The notes beneath the pieces are model-generated. The model was not told the DNA's origin. It searched no databases and was given only the letters and a program-made list of their open reading frames with translations. From Usitatibacter rugosus (GTDB lineage: Bacteria > Pseudomonadota > Gammaproteobacteria > Burkholderiales > Usitatibacteraceae): a stretch of 64,000 nucleotides of DNA. Below are positions 36,597 through 45,897 of this stretch, one piece after another. The position numbers were made by a program, and so were the translations under genes. Numbering within the stretch: the stretch's first letter is position 1; each line of letters begins with the position of its first letter. The stretch lies in the NCBI RefSeq assembly GCF_013003965.1, contig NZ_CP053069.1, forward strand, positions 2,697,419 through 2,761,418, given 5' to 3'.

Positions 36597-37349
36597 ATGA
36601 CTTATTGCGTTGCGATCAAGCTCGACACGGGCATGATCTTCGCGTCCGACTCGCGCACCAATGCGGGCGTGGACCACATCGCGACCTTCACGAAGATGAA
36701 GGTCTACGAGAAGCCCGACGACCGGCTGATCACCATCCTCTCCTCCGGCAACCTCGCCGTGACGCAGGGCGTGACCAACCTCATCGACCGGCAGCTCCGC
36801 GCCAAGGAAACGGGAACCGCCGAGGCGGAGGCGCCCAGCATCCTCGAGGCGCCGACCATGTACGACGCCGCCACCATCGTGGGCGATGCGCTGCGCGAGA
36901 TGCAGCGGCGCGACGGCGTGTTCCTGACGGCATCGAACATCGACGCCAACGCCAGCATGATCGTGGGTGGGCAGATCAAGGGCGAGCCGCCGCGGCTCTT
37001 CTACCTCTACACGCAGGGCAACTTCATCGAAGCCGGCGGCGACACGCCGTTCTTCCAGCTCGGCGAGTCGAAGTACGGCAAGCCCATCCTCGACCGCGTG
37101 ATCACCCCGAGCACGCCGCAGAAGGAAGCGGCCAAGTGCGTGCTGATCTCGTTCGACTCCACCATGAAATCCAACATCTCGGTCGGCCTGCCGATCGACA
37201 TGCTCTGGTACCCGCGCGACAGCTTCCGCGTGGGCCTGCAGCAGCGCATCCGTGAGAACGACCCCTACTTCACGATGCTTCGCACCCGCTGGGGGGGCGG
37301 CCTGCGCCGCGTGTTCGCCGACCTGCCGGACCCGGACTGGCTCGAATAG
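36597..37349 (+). CDS. Anbu (bacterial proteasome-like) peptidase
   Basis: A 250-residue Ntn-hydrolase of the 20S proteasome-type Anbu family. Removal of Met1 would expose Thr2 (MTYCVAIK) as the nucleophile; FASDSRTNAGVDHI carries the conserved Asp and Lys follows in TKMKVYEKP. The C-terminus GGLRRVFADLPDPDWLE is typical of the family. Members assemble into helical or ring-like oligomers. It lies 9 bases after the alpha-E gene. Confidence 0.92.
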   Translation: MTYCVAIKLDTGMIFASDSRTNAGVDHIATFTKMKVYEKPDDRLITILSSGNLAVTQGVTNLIDRQLRAKETGTAEAEAPSILEAPTMYDAATIVGDALREMQRRDGVFLTASNIDANASMIVGGQIKGEPPRLFYLYTQGNFIEAGGDTPFFQLGESKYGKPILDRVITPSTPQKEAAKCVLISFDSTMKSNISVGLPIDMLWYPRDSFRVGLQQRIRENDPYFTMLRTRWGGGLRRVFADLPDPDWLE

Positions 37350-37376
37350 ATTTCCGTTCAACGAGGAGAAACCACA

Positions 37377-37874
37377 ATGAAGAATTCCATCACCGCCGCC
37401 TTCATCGCCCTCGCCGTCGCCGTGCCGTTCGCGGCCGTCGCGCAGGATAAAGCCGCTCCCGCCGCGGCGCCCGCCCCGTCCATGCTCTCATCGGCGGAGA
37501 TGCGCGCGCGGATCCAGTCGGACAAGAAGGGCATCATCCAGAGGAACCTCCCGCTCACCGAGAAGGAGGCCAAGGGCTTCTGGCCGCTCTACGAGCAGTT
37601 CGAGAAGGAGATCGCCGGCCCGCAGGCGCAGTACAACCGCGCGGTCATCGACTACATCAACGCCGGCTCGAACATCACCGACGCCAACGCGAAGCGGATC
37701 GTGGAGCAGGTGCTGAAGGCCCAGGACGACGAATCGCGCCTGCGCCGCTCGCAGTTCCCGAAGCTCCTGAAGGTCCTGCCCGCGACGAAGGCCGCGCGCT
37801 ACATGCAGCTCGAGAACAAGATGCGCTCCGTGTTGCTCTACGAGACGGCGTCGGCGATCCCGCTCGTCCCGTGA
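37377..37874 (+). CDS. Periplasmic Spy/CpxP-like helical protein
   Basis: A 165-residue exported protein with a signal peptide (about 1-22, ending AAVAQD) and an Ala/Pro linker, then a helical domain. The region SDKKGIIQRNLPLTEKEAKGFWPLYEQFEKE resembles the LTxxQ-like repeats of Spy/CpxP chaperones. It sits inside the Anbu cluster between the peptidase and the transglutaminase. The stop is 4 bases from the next start. Function unknown; a chaperone or substrate role for the cluster is possible. Confidence 0.65.
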   Translation: MKNSITAAFIALAVAVPFAAVAQDKAAPAAAPAPSMLSSAEMRARIQSDKKGIIQRNLPLTEKEAKGFWPLYEQFEKEIAGPQAQYNRAVIDYINAGSNITDANAKRIVEQVLKAQDDESRLRRSQFPKLLKVLPATKAARYMQLENKMRSVLLYETASAIPLVP

Positions 37875-37878
37875 CTTC

Positions 37879-40800
37879 TTGACGATCAAGGTCGCCCTCC
37901 ACCACCGGACGCACTACGCGTTCGACCGCCCCGTGGGGCTCTCGCCCCACGAGGTGCGCCTGAGGCCGGCCGCGCACACCCGCACCCCGATCGAGAGCTA
38001 CTCGCTCACGGTCAAGCCCGCCAAGCACTTCCTCAACTGGCAGCAGGATCCGTACGGCAACTGGCTCGCGCGCCTGGTCTTCCCCGAGAAGTCGCGCGAG
38101 CTCGAGGTGACGGTCGACCTCGTGGCCGACATGACGGTCATCAACCCGTTCGATTTCTTCATCGACGCGTCGGCCGACAAGTTTCCCTTCGCCTACACGC
38201 CGGAAAACCAGCGCGAGCTTGCGGCGTACCTCCACACCGATCCGCTCACGCCGAAGGTCAGCGCGTGGATCGACGACGCGAGGAAGAGCTTCGCGCAGGG
38301 CTCGCCCAACACCATCGACTTCCTCGTGGCGGTGAACGCGAAGCTGCAGCGCGACGTGAGCTATCTCATCCGCATGGAGGCCGGCATCCAGCCGCCCGAG
38401 CTCACGCTCACCAATGCTTCCGGCTCCTGCCGCGATTCCGCGTGGCTGTTGGTGCAGATCCTGCGCAACTTCGGGCTCGCCTCGCGCTTCGCCTCGGGCT
38501 ATCTCATCCAGCTCGTCGCCGACCAGAAGCCGCTCGACGGCCCGGCCGGGACGACCAAGGATTTCACCGACCTGCACGCGTGGTGCGAGGTCTATGTCCC
38601 GGGCGCGGGATGGATCGGCCTCGACCCGACGTCGGGCCTGCTCACCGGCGAAGGCCACATTCCGCTCGCTTGCACGGCGCTGCCCTCCTCCGCCGCACCG
38701 GTCACCGGCTTCACCGACGTGTGCAAGACGGTGCTCGACTTCAAGATGACCGTCACGCGCCTGCATGAAGACCCGCGCGTGACGAAGCCCTACTCGCCCG
38801 CGCAGTGGACCGCCATCGACCGGCTGGGCGAGCGTGTCGACAAGGAGCTGGCCGAAGGCGATGTGCGCCTCACGCAGGGCGGCGAACCGACCTTCGTGTC
38901 CGTCGACGACATGGAGGGCCCGGAGTGGAACTTCACCGCGCTCTCTCCGCGCAAGCACGAGCTGGGGCTCGAGCTCGTGCACCGGCTTCGCAAGCGTTTC
39001 GCTCCCGGCTCGCTGCTGCACTTCGGCCAGGGCAAGTGGTATCCCGGGGAGCCGCTGCCGCGCTGGGCGCTCACCTGCTTCTGGCGCCGCGACGGCGTGC
39101 CGATGTGGGAAGACGACCGCATCCTGCCCGGATTGCACGGCGAGGAAGACGCCACGATCGAGGACGCGCGTCGGTTCGCGACGGAGCTCGCGGGTGCGCT
39201 CGACCTGCCGGCCGACGCGGTGATCCGCGCCTACGAGGATCCCCTTGCCGTGATCCGCGACGAGGCGAAGCTGCCCGCGAACCTCGACCCGCTGGCGAGT
39301 GATCTCAAGGAACCGGCAGCGCGCGGGAAGCTTCGAGCCCAGCTCGAAGGCACCATCGGCACGCCCGCGGGCTTCGTGCTGCCCATTCGCCCGTTGCCGC
39401 GCGCGAAGGCCAGCGCCGCGACGACGTGGGACACCTCGCGCTGGCCGCTGCGCCGCGCGCACCTCTTCCTGCTCGAGGGCGATTCGCCCCTCGGCTTCCG
39501 CCTGCCGCTCGCCTCTCTGCCGCAGGTGCTTCCCGAGGACGACGAGCCGGTGATCGCCGCCGACCCGTACGAGCGCCGTGATGTGCTGGGCCACAGGAAG
39601 CCCGCACGGACCACCGGGTCCAAGCGCGAATCGGCCAAGCGCAACCTCGCCCCGCGCGAGGTCGTTCGCACGGCGCTCTGCGTGGAAGTCCGCGCGGGAA
39701 GGCTGCACGTGTTCCTGCCGCCGGTCGCGCTGCTGGAGGATTTCGTGGCGCTCCTGGGTGCGATCGAATCGACGGCGCAGGCGCTCGAGCGGCCGGTGCG
39801 CGTCGAAGGCTATCCGCCGCCCGACGATCCGCGCCTCGCCCGCTTCGCGGTCACGCCCGATCCCGGCGTGATCGAGGTCAACATCCATCCGTCGTCGTCG
39901 TGGGCGCAGCTGAAGGAGAACACGACCGCGCTCTACGAGGACGCGCGCCAGTCGCGCCTCGGCACCGAGAAGTTCATGCTCGACGGCCGCCATACCGGCA
40001 CCGGCGGCGGCAACCACGTGACGCTGGGCGGGGCCACGGCCGCGGACAGCCCGCTGCTGCGCCGCCCCGACCTCCTGCGAAGCCTCATCGCCTACTGGCA
40101 GAACCATCCGGCGCTCTCGTATCTCTTCTCGGGCATGTTCATCGGCCCCACGAGCCAGAGCCCGCGCGTGGACGAAGCGCGCGACGACGGGCTCTACGAG
40201 CTCGAGATCGCCTTCCAGCAGCTGGACGCCGAGTTCCCCCTGGGCAAGGACAACGAGCGCCCGTGGCTCGTGGACCGGGTCCTGCGCAACTTCCTCGTCG
40301 ACCTCACCGGCAACACGCACCGAGCCGAGTTCTCGATCGACAAGCTCTACGCGCCGGGCAGCGCCACCGGGCGCCTGGGCATCCTCGAGTTCCGCTCGTT
40401 CGAGATGCCGCCGCATCCGCGCATGAGCCTCGTGCAGATGCTGTTGCTGAGGACTCTCGTCGCGCGTTTCTGGAAGGAGCCGTATCGCGAATCGCTCGTG
40501 CACTGGGGAACGCGCCTGCACGACGAGTTCCTGATGCCGCATTTCGTGGCGCAGGATCTTCGCCACGTGGTCGAGGACCTCAAGCGCAGCGGTTACGCCT
40601 TCAAGGAAGACTGGTTCGCGCCCTTCCTCGAGTTCCGCTTCCCGCGCTACGGGACCGTGAGCTACGAAGGCGCGCAGATCGAGCTGCGCCAGGCGATCGA
40701 GCCGTGGCACGTGCTGGGCGAGGAAGTGAGCCAGGTCGGCACCTCGCGCTACGTCGATTCGTCGGTCGAGCGGATGCAGGTGAAGGCGACGGGCTTCAAC

Positions 40801-41181
40801 GAGTCGCGCTACCTCGTCACCTGCAACGGCCGCGCGCTGCCGATGACGCCGACCGGCAAGCCGGGCGAGGCCGTGGCCGGCGTTCGCTACAAGGCGTGGG
40901 CACCGCCCTCGGCGCTGCATCCGACCATCGGCGTGGACGTGCCGCTCGTGTTCGATCTCGTCGACACGTGGAACGGCCGCTCCGTCGGCGGCTGCACGTA
41001 CCACGTGGCGCATCCTGGCGGACGCAACTACGACACCTATCCGGTGAACGCGCTCGAAGCCGAGGCCCGCCGCGTCGCCCGCTTCCAGGCCATGGGGCAC
41101 ACGCCGGGCGCGATGGACGTGAAGCGCGAGGAGCGCAATCCGCGCTTCCCGCTCACGCTGGACTTGCGTTACCGCGCTTGA
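37879..41181 (+). CDS. Transglutaminase-like protein with DUF2126 domain
   Basis: An 1100-residue cytoplasmic protein. Residues 1-85 form the bacterial transglutaminase N-domain. The core has the triad C184 (NASGSCRDSAWL), H233 (DLHAWCEV) and D249 (GLDPTSGL). From about 300 to the end lies DUF2126, related to amidoligase or ATP-grasp-like folds, with FMLDGRHTGTGGGNHVTLGG and LRTLVARFWKEPYRESLVHWG. The start is TTG at 37879, giving the expected MTIKVALHH opening. With the ATP-grasp, alpha-E and Anbu proteins it forms a predicted peptide-tagging system. Confidence 0.88.
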   Translation: MTIKVALHHRTHYAFDRPVGLSPHEVRLRPAAHTRTPIESYSLTVKPAKHFLNWQQDPYGNWLARLVFPEKSRELEVTVDLVADMTVINPFDFFIDASADKFPFAYTPENQRELAAYLHTDPLTPKVSAWIDDARKSFAQGSPNTIDFLVAVNAKLQRDVSYLIRMEAGIQPPELTLTNASGSCRDSAWLLVQILRNFGLASRFASGYLIQLVADQKPLDGPAGTTKDFTDLHAWCEVYVPGAGWIGLDPTSGLLTGEGHIPLACTALPSSAAPVTGFTDVCKTVLDFKMTVTRLHEDPRVTKPYSPAQWTAIDRLGERVDKELAEGDVRLTQGGEPTFVSVDDMEGPEWNFTALSPRKHELGLELVHRLRKRFAPGSLLHFGQGKWYPGEPLPRWALTCFWRRDGVPMWEDDRILPGLHGEEDATIEDARRFATELAGALDLPADAVIRAYEDPLAVIRDEAKLPANLDPLASDLKEPAARGKLRAQLEGTIGTPAGFVLPIRPLPRAKASAATTWDTSRWPLRRAHLFLLEGDSPLGFRLPLASLPQVLPEDDEPVIAADPYERRDVLGHRKPARTTGSKRESAKRNLAPREVVRTALCVEVRAGRLHVFLPPVALLEDFVALLGAIESTAQALERPVRVEGYPPPDDPRLARFAVTPDPGVIEVNIHPSSSWAQLKENTTALYEDARQSRLGTEKFMLDGRHTGTGGGNHVTLGGATAADSPLLRRPDLLRSLIAYWQNHPALSYLFSGMFIGPTSQSPRVDEARDDGLYELEIAFQQLDAEFPLGKDNERPWLVDRVLRNFLVDLTGNTHRAEFSIDKLYAPGSATGRLGILEFRSFEMPPHPRMSLVQMLLLRTLVARFWKEPYRESLVHWGTRLHDEFLMPHFVAQDLRHVVEDLKRSGYAFKEDWFAPFLEFRFPRYGTVSYEGAQIELRQAIEPWHVLGEEVSQVGTSRYVDSSVERMQVKATGFNESRYLVTCNGRALPMTPTGKPGEAVAGVRYKAWAPPSALHPTIGVDVPLVFDLVDTWNGRSVGGCTYHVAHPGGRNYDTYPVNALEAEARRVARFQAMGHTPGAMDVKREERNPRFPLTLDLRYRA

Positions 41182-42005
41182 AGCCCCGACTCGCGGCGCC
41201 ACCCGGATCGTGCGACACGCACATCCACATCTTCGACGATCGCTACAAGACCGTGCCGACGGCCGTCTACCAGCCGCCGCACCGGCCGACGTCCGCGTAC
41301 CTGGAGATGCGGGACGAGTTGGGGCTCGAGCGCGTCGTGGTCGTGCAGACCAGCGTCTACGGTTTCGACAACAGTTGCATGCTGGAGGCGATGGGTACGA
41401 TCGGCCCGGGCGCGCGCGGCGTCGTGGTGGTGCCGCCGGACGTGAGTGACGCCGAGCTCGAACGCCTCACGGGCGCCGGCGTGCGGGGCGTGCGCTTCTT
41501 CATGCTCTCGGGCGGCGTCCTGCCTTGGGAAGCGCTCGAGCCGCTGGCCCATCGCATCCGGCCGTTCGGCTGGCACATCGACCTGCAGTTGGATGGCCGC
41601 GACCTGCCGCAGTACGAGGCGCGCCTCGCAGCACTTCCCGTGGAGGTCGTGATCGACCACAACGGCAAGTTCCTCGAGCCCGTTGCTCCCACGCATCCCG
41701 CCTTTCGCACGCTGCTGCGCCTGCTGGAAAGCGGCCGGTTCTACGTGAAGCTCTCGGCGCCCTACGAGACTTCGAAGGTGGGTCCGCCGGGCTACGAAGA
41801 CGTGAGCGTCCTTGCGCGGGCCTTGGCCGCATCCCATCCGGACCGCTGCGTGTGGGCGAGCAACTGGCCGCATCCCAATCGGCCCGAAAATCCTTCGAGC
41901 GCGGCGATGCTGGACCTGCTGCTGGATTGGGCCGGCGACGACGTCACGCGCCGGAAGATCCTCGTGGACAATCCCGCGCGCGTCTACGGCTACCCGCCAG
42001 CCTAG
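41178..42005 (+). CDS. Amidohydrolase (2-pyrone-4,6-dicarboxylate lactonase-like)
   Basis: A 275-residue TIM-barrel hydrolase of the amidohydrolase-2 family. It has the metal-binding DTHIHIFD near residue 13, VIDHNGKF near residue 160, and WASNWPHPN near the C-terminus. It resembles LigI-type lactonases and related tricarboxylate hydrolases. The start is TTG overlapping the preceding stop (TTGA). Whether it belongs to the Anbu cluster or to aromatic catabolism (an intradiol dioxygenase lies next to it) is open. The stop TAG is shared through CTAG with the convergent gene. Confidence 0.78.
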   Translation: MKPRLAAPPGSCDTHIHIFDDRYKTVPTAVYQPPHRPTSAYLEMRDELGLERVVVVQTSVYGFDNSCMLEAMGTIGPGARGVVVVPPDVSDAELERLTGAGVRGVRFFMLSGGVLPWEALEPLAHRIRPFGWHIDLQLDGRDLPQYEARLAALPVEVVIDHNGKFLEPVAPTHPAFRTLLRLLESGRFYVKLSAPYETSKVGPPGYEDVSVLARALAASHPDRCVWASNWPHPNRPENPSSAAMLDLLLDWAGDDVTRRKILVDNPARVYGYPPA

Positions 42006-42613
42006 ACCACGATCTCGAAGGTTCCGCGCAGGCCCGTGCCGGCGTTCTCGAGGCGCATCGTCACCAGCTCCGCTTTCTTGCCCAGGTTCCTGAAAAGGAA
42101 GTCCTGCTCGTTGCCCGCACCGCCCTCGATGAACATCTGCGACACGAGCGCCGTGCGGGAGCCGTCGCGCACGAGGAAGTGGATGTGCGGCGAGCGGCCC
42201 GAGTACGGCACGGGCTTGATGGTGCGGAAGGCGTAGCGGCCCTCCTCGTCCGTGGACACCGCGCCGTAGCCCTGGAAATCCGGATCGCCCGCGGGCTGCA
42301 TGTCGCCGACGTGGTGGTAGAGGCCGAGGTTGTCGCACTGCCACACCTCGAGCTTCGCGCGCGCCATCGGCTTGCCCGTGCGATCGACGATGCGGCCCGT
42401 GACATCGAGCACCGTGCCCTGTGCAACGGCCGATCGTCCCATCACGCGCGTCAAGTCGCCATCGATGTCCTGCGGGAACGCGCGCGGGTAGAACGGACCC
42501 TCGGTCATGCGCGGCGTGGGCACGCGATCGGCCGGAAGAGCCGGCGTGGACGGGAGCAGGAGCGAGGCGCCGAGGAGCGCCAGCGTGCGGCGGCGGCGGG
42601 TATCGACAGTCAT
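42002..42613 (-). CDS. Exported intradiol ring-cleavage dioxygenase
   Basis: A 203-residue single-subunit dioxygenase. The N-terminus (TVDTRRRRTLALLGASLLL) is a twin-arginine-like signal, suggesting export in folded form with its iron. The intradiol core follows: TEGPFYPRAFPQDIDGDLT, LEVWQCDNLGLYHH (Tyr) and RSPHIHFLV (His pair). It is unrelated in position to pcaHG and smaller than PcaH. Such exported enzymes may act on catechols or hydroxyquinols outside the cytoplasm. The substrate is unknown. Confidence 0.82.
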   Translation of the reverse strand: MTVDTRRRRTLALLGASLLLPSTPALPADRVPTPRMTEGPFYPRAFPQDIDGDLTRVMGRSAVAQGTVLDVTGRIVDRTGKPMARAKLEVWQCDNLGLYHHVGDMQPAGDPDFQGYGAVSTDEEGRYAFRTIKPVPYSGRSPHIHFLVRDGSRTALVSQMFIEGGAGNEQDFLFRNLGKKAELVTMRLENAGTGLRGTFEIVV

Positions 42614-42773
42614 GAAAACCACGATACGCCGATCCGCGGCTTGCAGCGCGTCCGGATGTCCTTGCCGAGCGTCCGTCGCCATCCAGCGACGACGAAAAGG
42701 CAGAATATTCGGCACATCTGCAAACCCCCTCCGGCGTATCTTCCGTGTCCCAACGACATGCAGGAGATACAAA

Positions 42774-42947
42774 ATGATCAAGACCATCGCCTCGTTCGCC
42801 ATCGGCATCCTCGTCGGCGCCGCCTACGCTTCGCATTCGCCCGCCACGGTCGCACAGGCCCCGGCCGCCGTGACGCTGCCCTTCAGCGACATGCACGCGT
42901 CGATCGCGCATCCCGCCACGCTCGAGACACCCGCACCGACGTTCTAA
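42774..42947 (+). CDS. Very small exported protein
   Basis: A 57-residue ORF with a good ribosome site (CAGGAGATACAAA before the ATG) and a signal-peptide-like N-terminus (IKTIASFAIGILVGAAYA). The rest is Ala/Pro/Thr-rich. It is divergent from the exported dioxygenase; its TAA overlaps the end of comEC by 4 bases (CTAA). No family recognised. The start signal and hydrophobic stretch support a real gene. Confidence 0.5.
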   Translation: MIKTIASFAIGILVGAAYASHSPATVAQAPAAVTLPFSDMHASIAHPATLETPAPTF

Positions 42948-45295
42948 CGCGGCACGCGCGTTCGATCGCTCCAGTAGCGCGGTTCGGGAGCGATCGATTC
43001 CACCCGCGCGGCGTCGCCGGCGGGCAGCACGATACGGATCGCTCCCTCGAGATCCGTGCGCCGCAAGCGAAGCCGACGCTGCACGTAGCGCTGCGCCACG
43101 GCCTCGTTCGGATGGCCGAAGCGGTTGCGGTAGCCGAGCGAGACCACGGCGATCGATGGCGCCACCGCATCGAGGAAGCGTTCGGTCGATGACGTTCTCG
43201 ACCCGTGATGCGGGACGAGGAGCACGTCGGACCTCAACGCCGAAGTCCCCCGCGTGAGGAGCTCCGCTTCGCTGCGCGCCTCCACATCCCCCGTGAGCAG
43301 CATCGAGGCGCCGCCCGAGGCGACTCGCACCACGCACGAGCGATCGTTCTCCTTCCGGCGCGGCTCGTCGTAGCTCGAATCCGCCGGGTGCATCACCTCG
43401 AAGGTGACGCCGTCCCACGTCCAGCGCTGGCCCACGCGGCACATGCGCGAGACGTCGACCATTTCGTGAAGAGGATCGTCCGCGGCGAGCGGTGAGAGCA
43501 GCCATTCGGGCGAGCGCAGCGCGGCCACGGACTGCGCGCCACCGGAATGATCGTCGTCGGCGTGCGAGACCACCAGGCCGTCGATGTGGCGCAGGCCCTC
43601 CCCACGCAGGAAGGGGACGACGATGCGGTTGCCCGAATCCGACTCGCTGTTCCACGCCGGCCCCGTGTCGTACACGAGCGAACGCGAAGCCGTACGCACG
43701 ACGACGGCGAGGCCCTGCCCGACATCCAGCACGTCGATCCACGCTTCGCCCGGCGCGGGATGCGGCGGGAGGATGACCATCACCGGCGCGATCCAAACGA
43801 GCGCGAACGGGCGCAACGGAAAGCCGCGCGGTGCGAGCAGCCAGGCGCAGCCCACGAGCGCGCATGCCACCGTCCAAGCCGCGGGCTCGTGACTTTCGAA
43901 CACGCCGCCGGGCAACTCGGCCAGCCACTCCAGCGGCACCATGAGCCACGCCATGAGCTGGTGCGCGGCGTCGAGCAACGAATCCAACCCGAGGAACGCG
44001 CCGGCCAGCGTGAGCGGCACGACGACGAGGCTCACCAGCGGAATCGCGATCGCGTTGGCGAGCGGCGAGACGAGCGAGACCTCCTGGAAGAGGGCCAGCA
44101 GCATCGGCGCCATCACCACCGTGACCGCGAGCTGCTCCATCGCGGCTGCCCGCACCTTGCCGAGCGCGCCGGTGCGAAGCGAGACGCAGTAGAAGATGCC
44201 GGCCACCGCGCCGAACGAAAGCCAAAAGCCCGAGGCGAGGACAGCCCACGGGTCCGTGCCCACGACGGAGAGCGCCGCGATGGCCAGCACGCGCGAGGGC
44301 GAGCCGTGCCGGTCGGCCAGCACGCAGGCCGCGAGCGCAGTGAGCATCAGCACGGTGCGTTGCGCCGGCACGGCGAATCCGGTGAGCAGCGCGTACGCGA
44401 GCGCGGCGAGAGCGCCCACGAGGGCCGCGACCTTGATTGCCGGCCATCGCAGGGCCAGCCACGGCACGCGCACCCACGCGAAGTAAGCGAGCGCGGCGGC
44501 GAGCCCGGCCAGCATGGTGATGTGCAGCCCCGAGATGCTCATGAGGTGACCGACACCCGTGCGCCAGAAGACTTGCCAGTCGTCCGCGGCGATGGCGTCC
44601 TGGTCGCCGATCGCAAGCGCGATCAGCACGCCACGGAAACGGTCCTCGCCCAGGTGCGACGCCATGGACTCCCGGATCTCGCCGCGCCAGCGATGCAGCG
44701 TGTACGGCCAACCCTCGACACGGGCTTCGAGGAGCACGGGCGCGGGCTTCGAGCGCAGGTAACCCGTTGCCCTCAAGCCGCGCTCGAGCGCCCACGGCTC
44801 GAAGTCGAAGCCATGGCGATTGGCGAGGCCGCGCGGGCGCTTCAGGCGCACGGTGGCGCGCCATCGCTGGCCCGCGACGACCGGCAGGGACGGCGCCGCA
44901 TCGCCGCGCGACACGTAGCTCATGAGCGAGATGCGCTGCGGAACGACCGCCCCGGGTGTCTCGACCGACTGCACGTCGAAGGCGAAACGCGTGCCGCGTT
45001 CGTTCACCTGCGGGAGGCTCGCCACCACGCCCACGACCGCGATGTCCCTCCCCTCCCACTCCGGCGGCAGCGCATCGGCGAGCCGCACCTGCGCGCGCCA
45101 GGACGCGAGGCCGATGCCCACGCACAGCCCTGCGGCGGCATAGGCGATGACACGCCACTGGCGCGCTCGCTCGGGAACCATCGCAGCGGCGAGCCACGCC
45201 GCGACGCCGAGCCACGCCACGCTCGCCTCCGGAAGCACGGGCTGTTGCTGCAACCAGCACGTACCGAGGACGAACGCGAGCACGAAGAACCGCAC
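42944..45295 (-). CDS. comEC: DNA internalisation-related competence protein ComEC/Rec2
   Basis: A 783-residue inner-membrane protein. It has an N-terminal DUF4131/OB-like region (to about 210), the competence membrane domain with about eight helices (GVLIALAIGDQDAI, HLMSISGLHITMLAGL), and a C-terminal metallo-beta-lactamase domain (IDVLDVGQGLAVVV, VSHADDDHSGG, LLVPHHGSRTSS). It translocates single-stranded DNA during natural transformation. The start is GTG at 45295. Confidence 0.93.
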   Translation of the reverse strand: MRFFVLAFVLGTCWLQQQPVLPEASVAWLGVAAWLAAAMVPERARQWRVIAYAAAGLCVGIGLASWRAQVRLADALPPEWEGRDIAVVGVVASLPQVNERGTRFAFDVQSVETPGAVVPQRISLMSYVSRGDAAPSLPVVAGQRWRATVRLKRPRGLANRHGFDFEPWALERGLRATGYLRSKPAPVLLEARVEGWPYTLHRWRGEIRESMASHLGEDRFRGVLIALAIGDQDAIAADDWQVFWRTGVGHLMSISGLHITMLAGLAAALAYFAWVRVPWLALRWPAIKVAALVGALAALAYALLTGFAVPAQRTVLMLTALAACVLADRHGSPSRVLAIAALSVVGTDPWAVLASGFWLSFGAVAGIFYCVSLRTGALGKVRAAAMEQLAVTVVMAPMLLALFQEVSLVSPLANAIAIPLVSLVVVPLTLAGAFLGLDSLLDAAHQLMAWLMVPLEWLAELPGGVFESHEPAAWTVACALVGCAWLLAPRGFPLRPFALVWIAPVMVILPPHPAPGEAWIDVLDVGQGLAVVVRTASRSLVYDTGPAWNSESDSGNRIVVPFLRGEGLRHIDGLVVSHADDDHSGGAQSVAALRSPEWLLSPLAADDPLHEMVDVSRMCRVGQRWTWDGVTFEVMHPADSSYDEPRRKENDRSCVVRVASGGASMLLTGDVEARSEAELLTRGTSALRSDVLLVPHHGSRTSSTERFLDAVAPSIAVVSLGYRNRFGHPNEAVAQRYVQRRLRLRRTDLEGAIRIVLPAGDAARVESIAPEPRYWSDRTRVPR

Positions 45296-45333
45296 GGTAG
45301 AATGCCTAACGCATCACCCGCCCACGCGACGAC

Positions 45334-45897
45334 ATGTTCCGAAGCAAGCTTCGCAAGTGGCTCCCCGATCCCGACTCCATCCGCGACAGCAAGTGGCTGC
45401 GGTGGTGCGCGCCGATCCTCGGCCATCCCCGCCTGTGGCACCTGAACCGCCGCGGCGTGGCGCTCGGCGTCGCGATCGGCATGGTGACGGGCATGATTCC
45501 CGGACCGATCCAGATGCTCGTCGCCGGGATCATCGCCGTGCCGCTGCGCGCCAACATCCCGGCCGCGATGTTCGCCACGCTCTATACCAACCCGTTCACC
45601 TTCGTGCCGCTCTATTTGCTGGCGTACAACATCGGCGGCCTCGTCACGGGCGAGCACTCGGCGATGGCGACGCTGCCCCGCGACTTCGAGTGGTCGTGGG
45701 CCAGCATGCATCGCTACATCCCGGAGGTGCTCCGCTGGATCGCCTCGCTGGGCGACACGCTGCTGATCGGCCTTGCGATCCAGCTCACGCTCAGCGCGAT
45801 CCTCGGCTACGTGGTGACGCTCGTCGTCTGGCGCTGCGCTGTGAGTTGGGCCTGGCGCCGCCGCTCCCGGCTGCGCGCGGAACGGGCCGCGACATGA
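45334..45897 (+). CDS. DUF2062 membrane protein
   Basis: A 187-residue protein with two to three membrane helices and the DUF2062 pattern: HLNRRGVALGVAIGMVTGMIPGPIQML (quoted in part) and ATLYTNPFTFVPLYLLAYNIG. Function is unknown; relatives occur widely in proteobacteria. It is divergent from comEC, with only 38 bases between the start codons, and overlaps the glycosylase gene by 4 bases. Confidence 0.85.
   Translation: MFRSKLRKWLPDPDSIRDSKWLRWCAPILGHPRLWHLNRRGVALGVAIGMVTGMIPGPIQMLVAGIIAVPLRANIPAAMFATLYTNPFTFVPLYLLAYNIGGLVTGEHSAMATLPRDFEWSWASMHRYIPEVLRWIASLGDTLLIGLAIQLTLSAILGYVVTLVVWRCAVSWAWRRRSRLRAERAAT

Noticed and set aside
37675..41202. A 1175-residue open frame antisense to the transglutaminase/DUF2126 gene
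   Set aside because: The plus strand encodes conserved catalytic motifs here; the antisense frame has no recognisable domain.
41169..45260. A 1363-residue open frame on the minus strand
   Set aside because: It runs antisense to the transglutaminase end and amidohydrolase, through the exported dioxygenase and shadows ComEC in another frame; composition is Arg/Ala-rich as expected for a shadow in GC-rich DNA.
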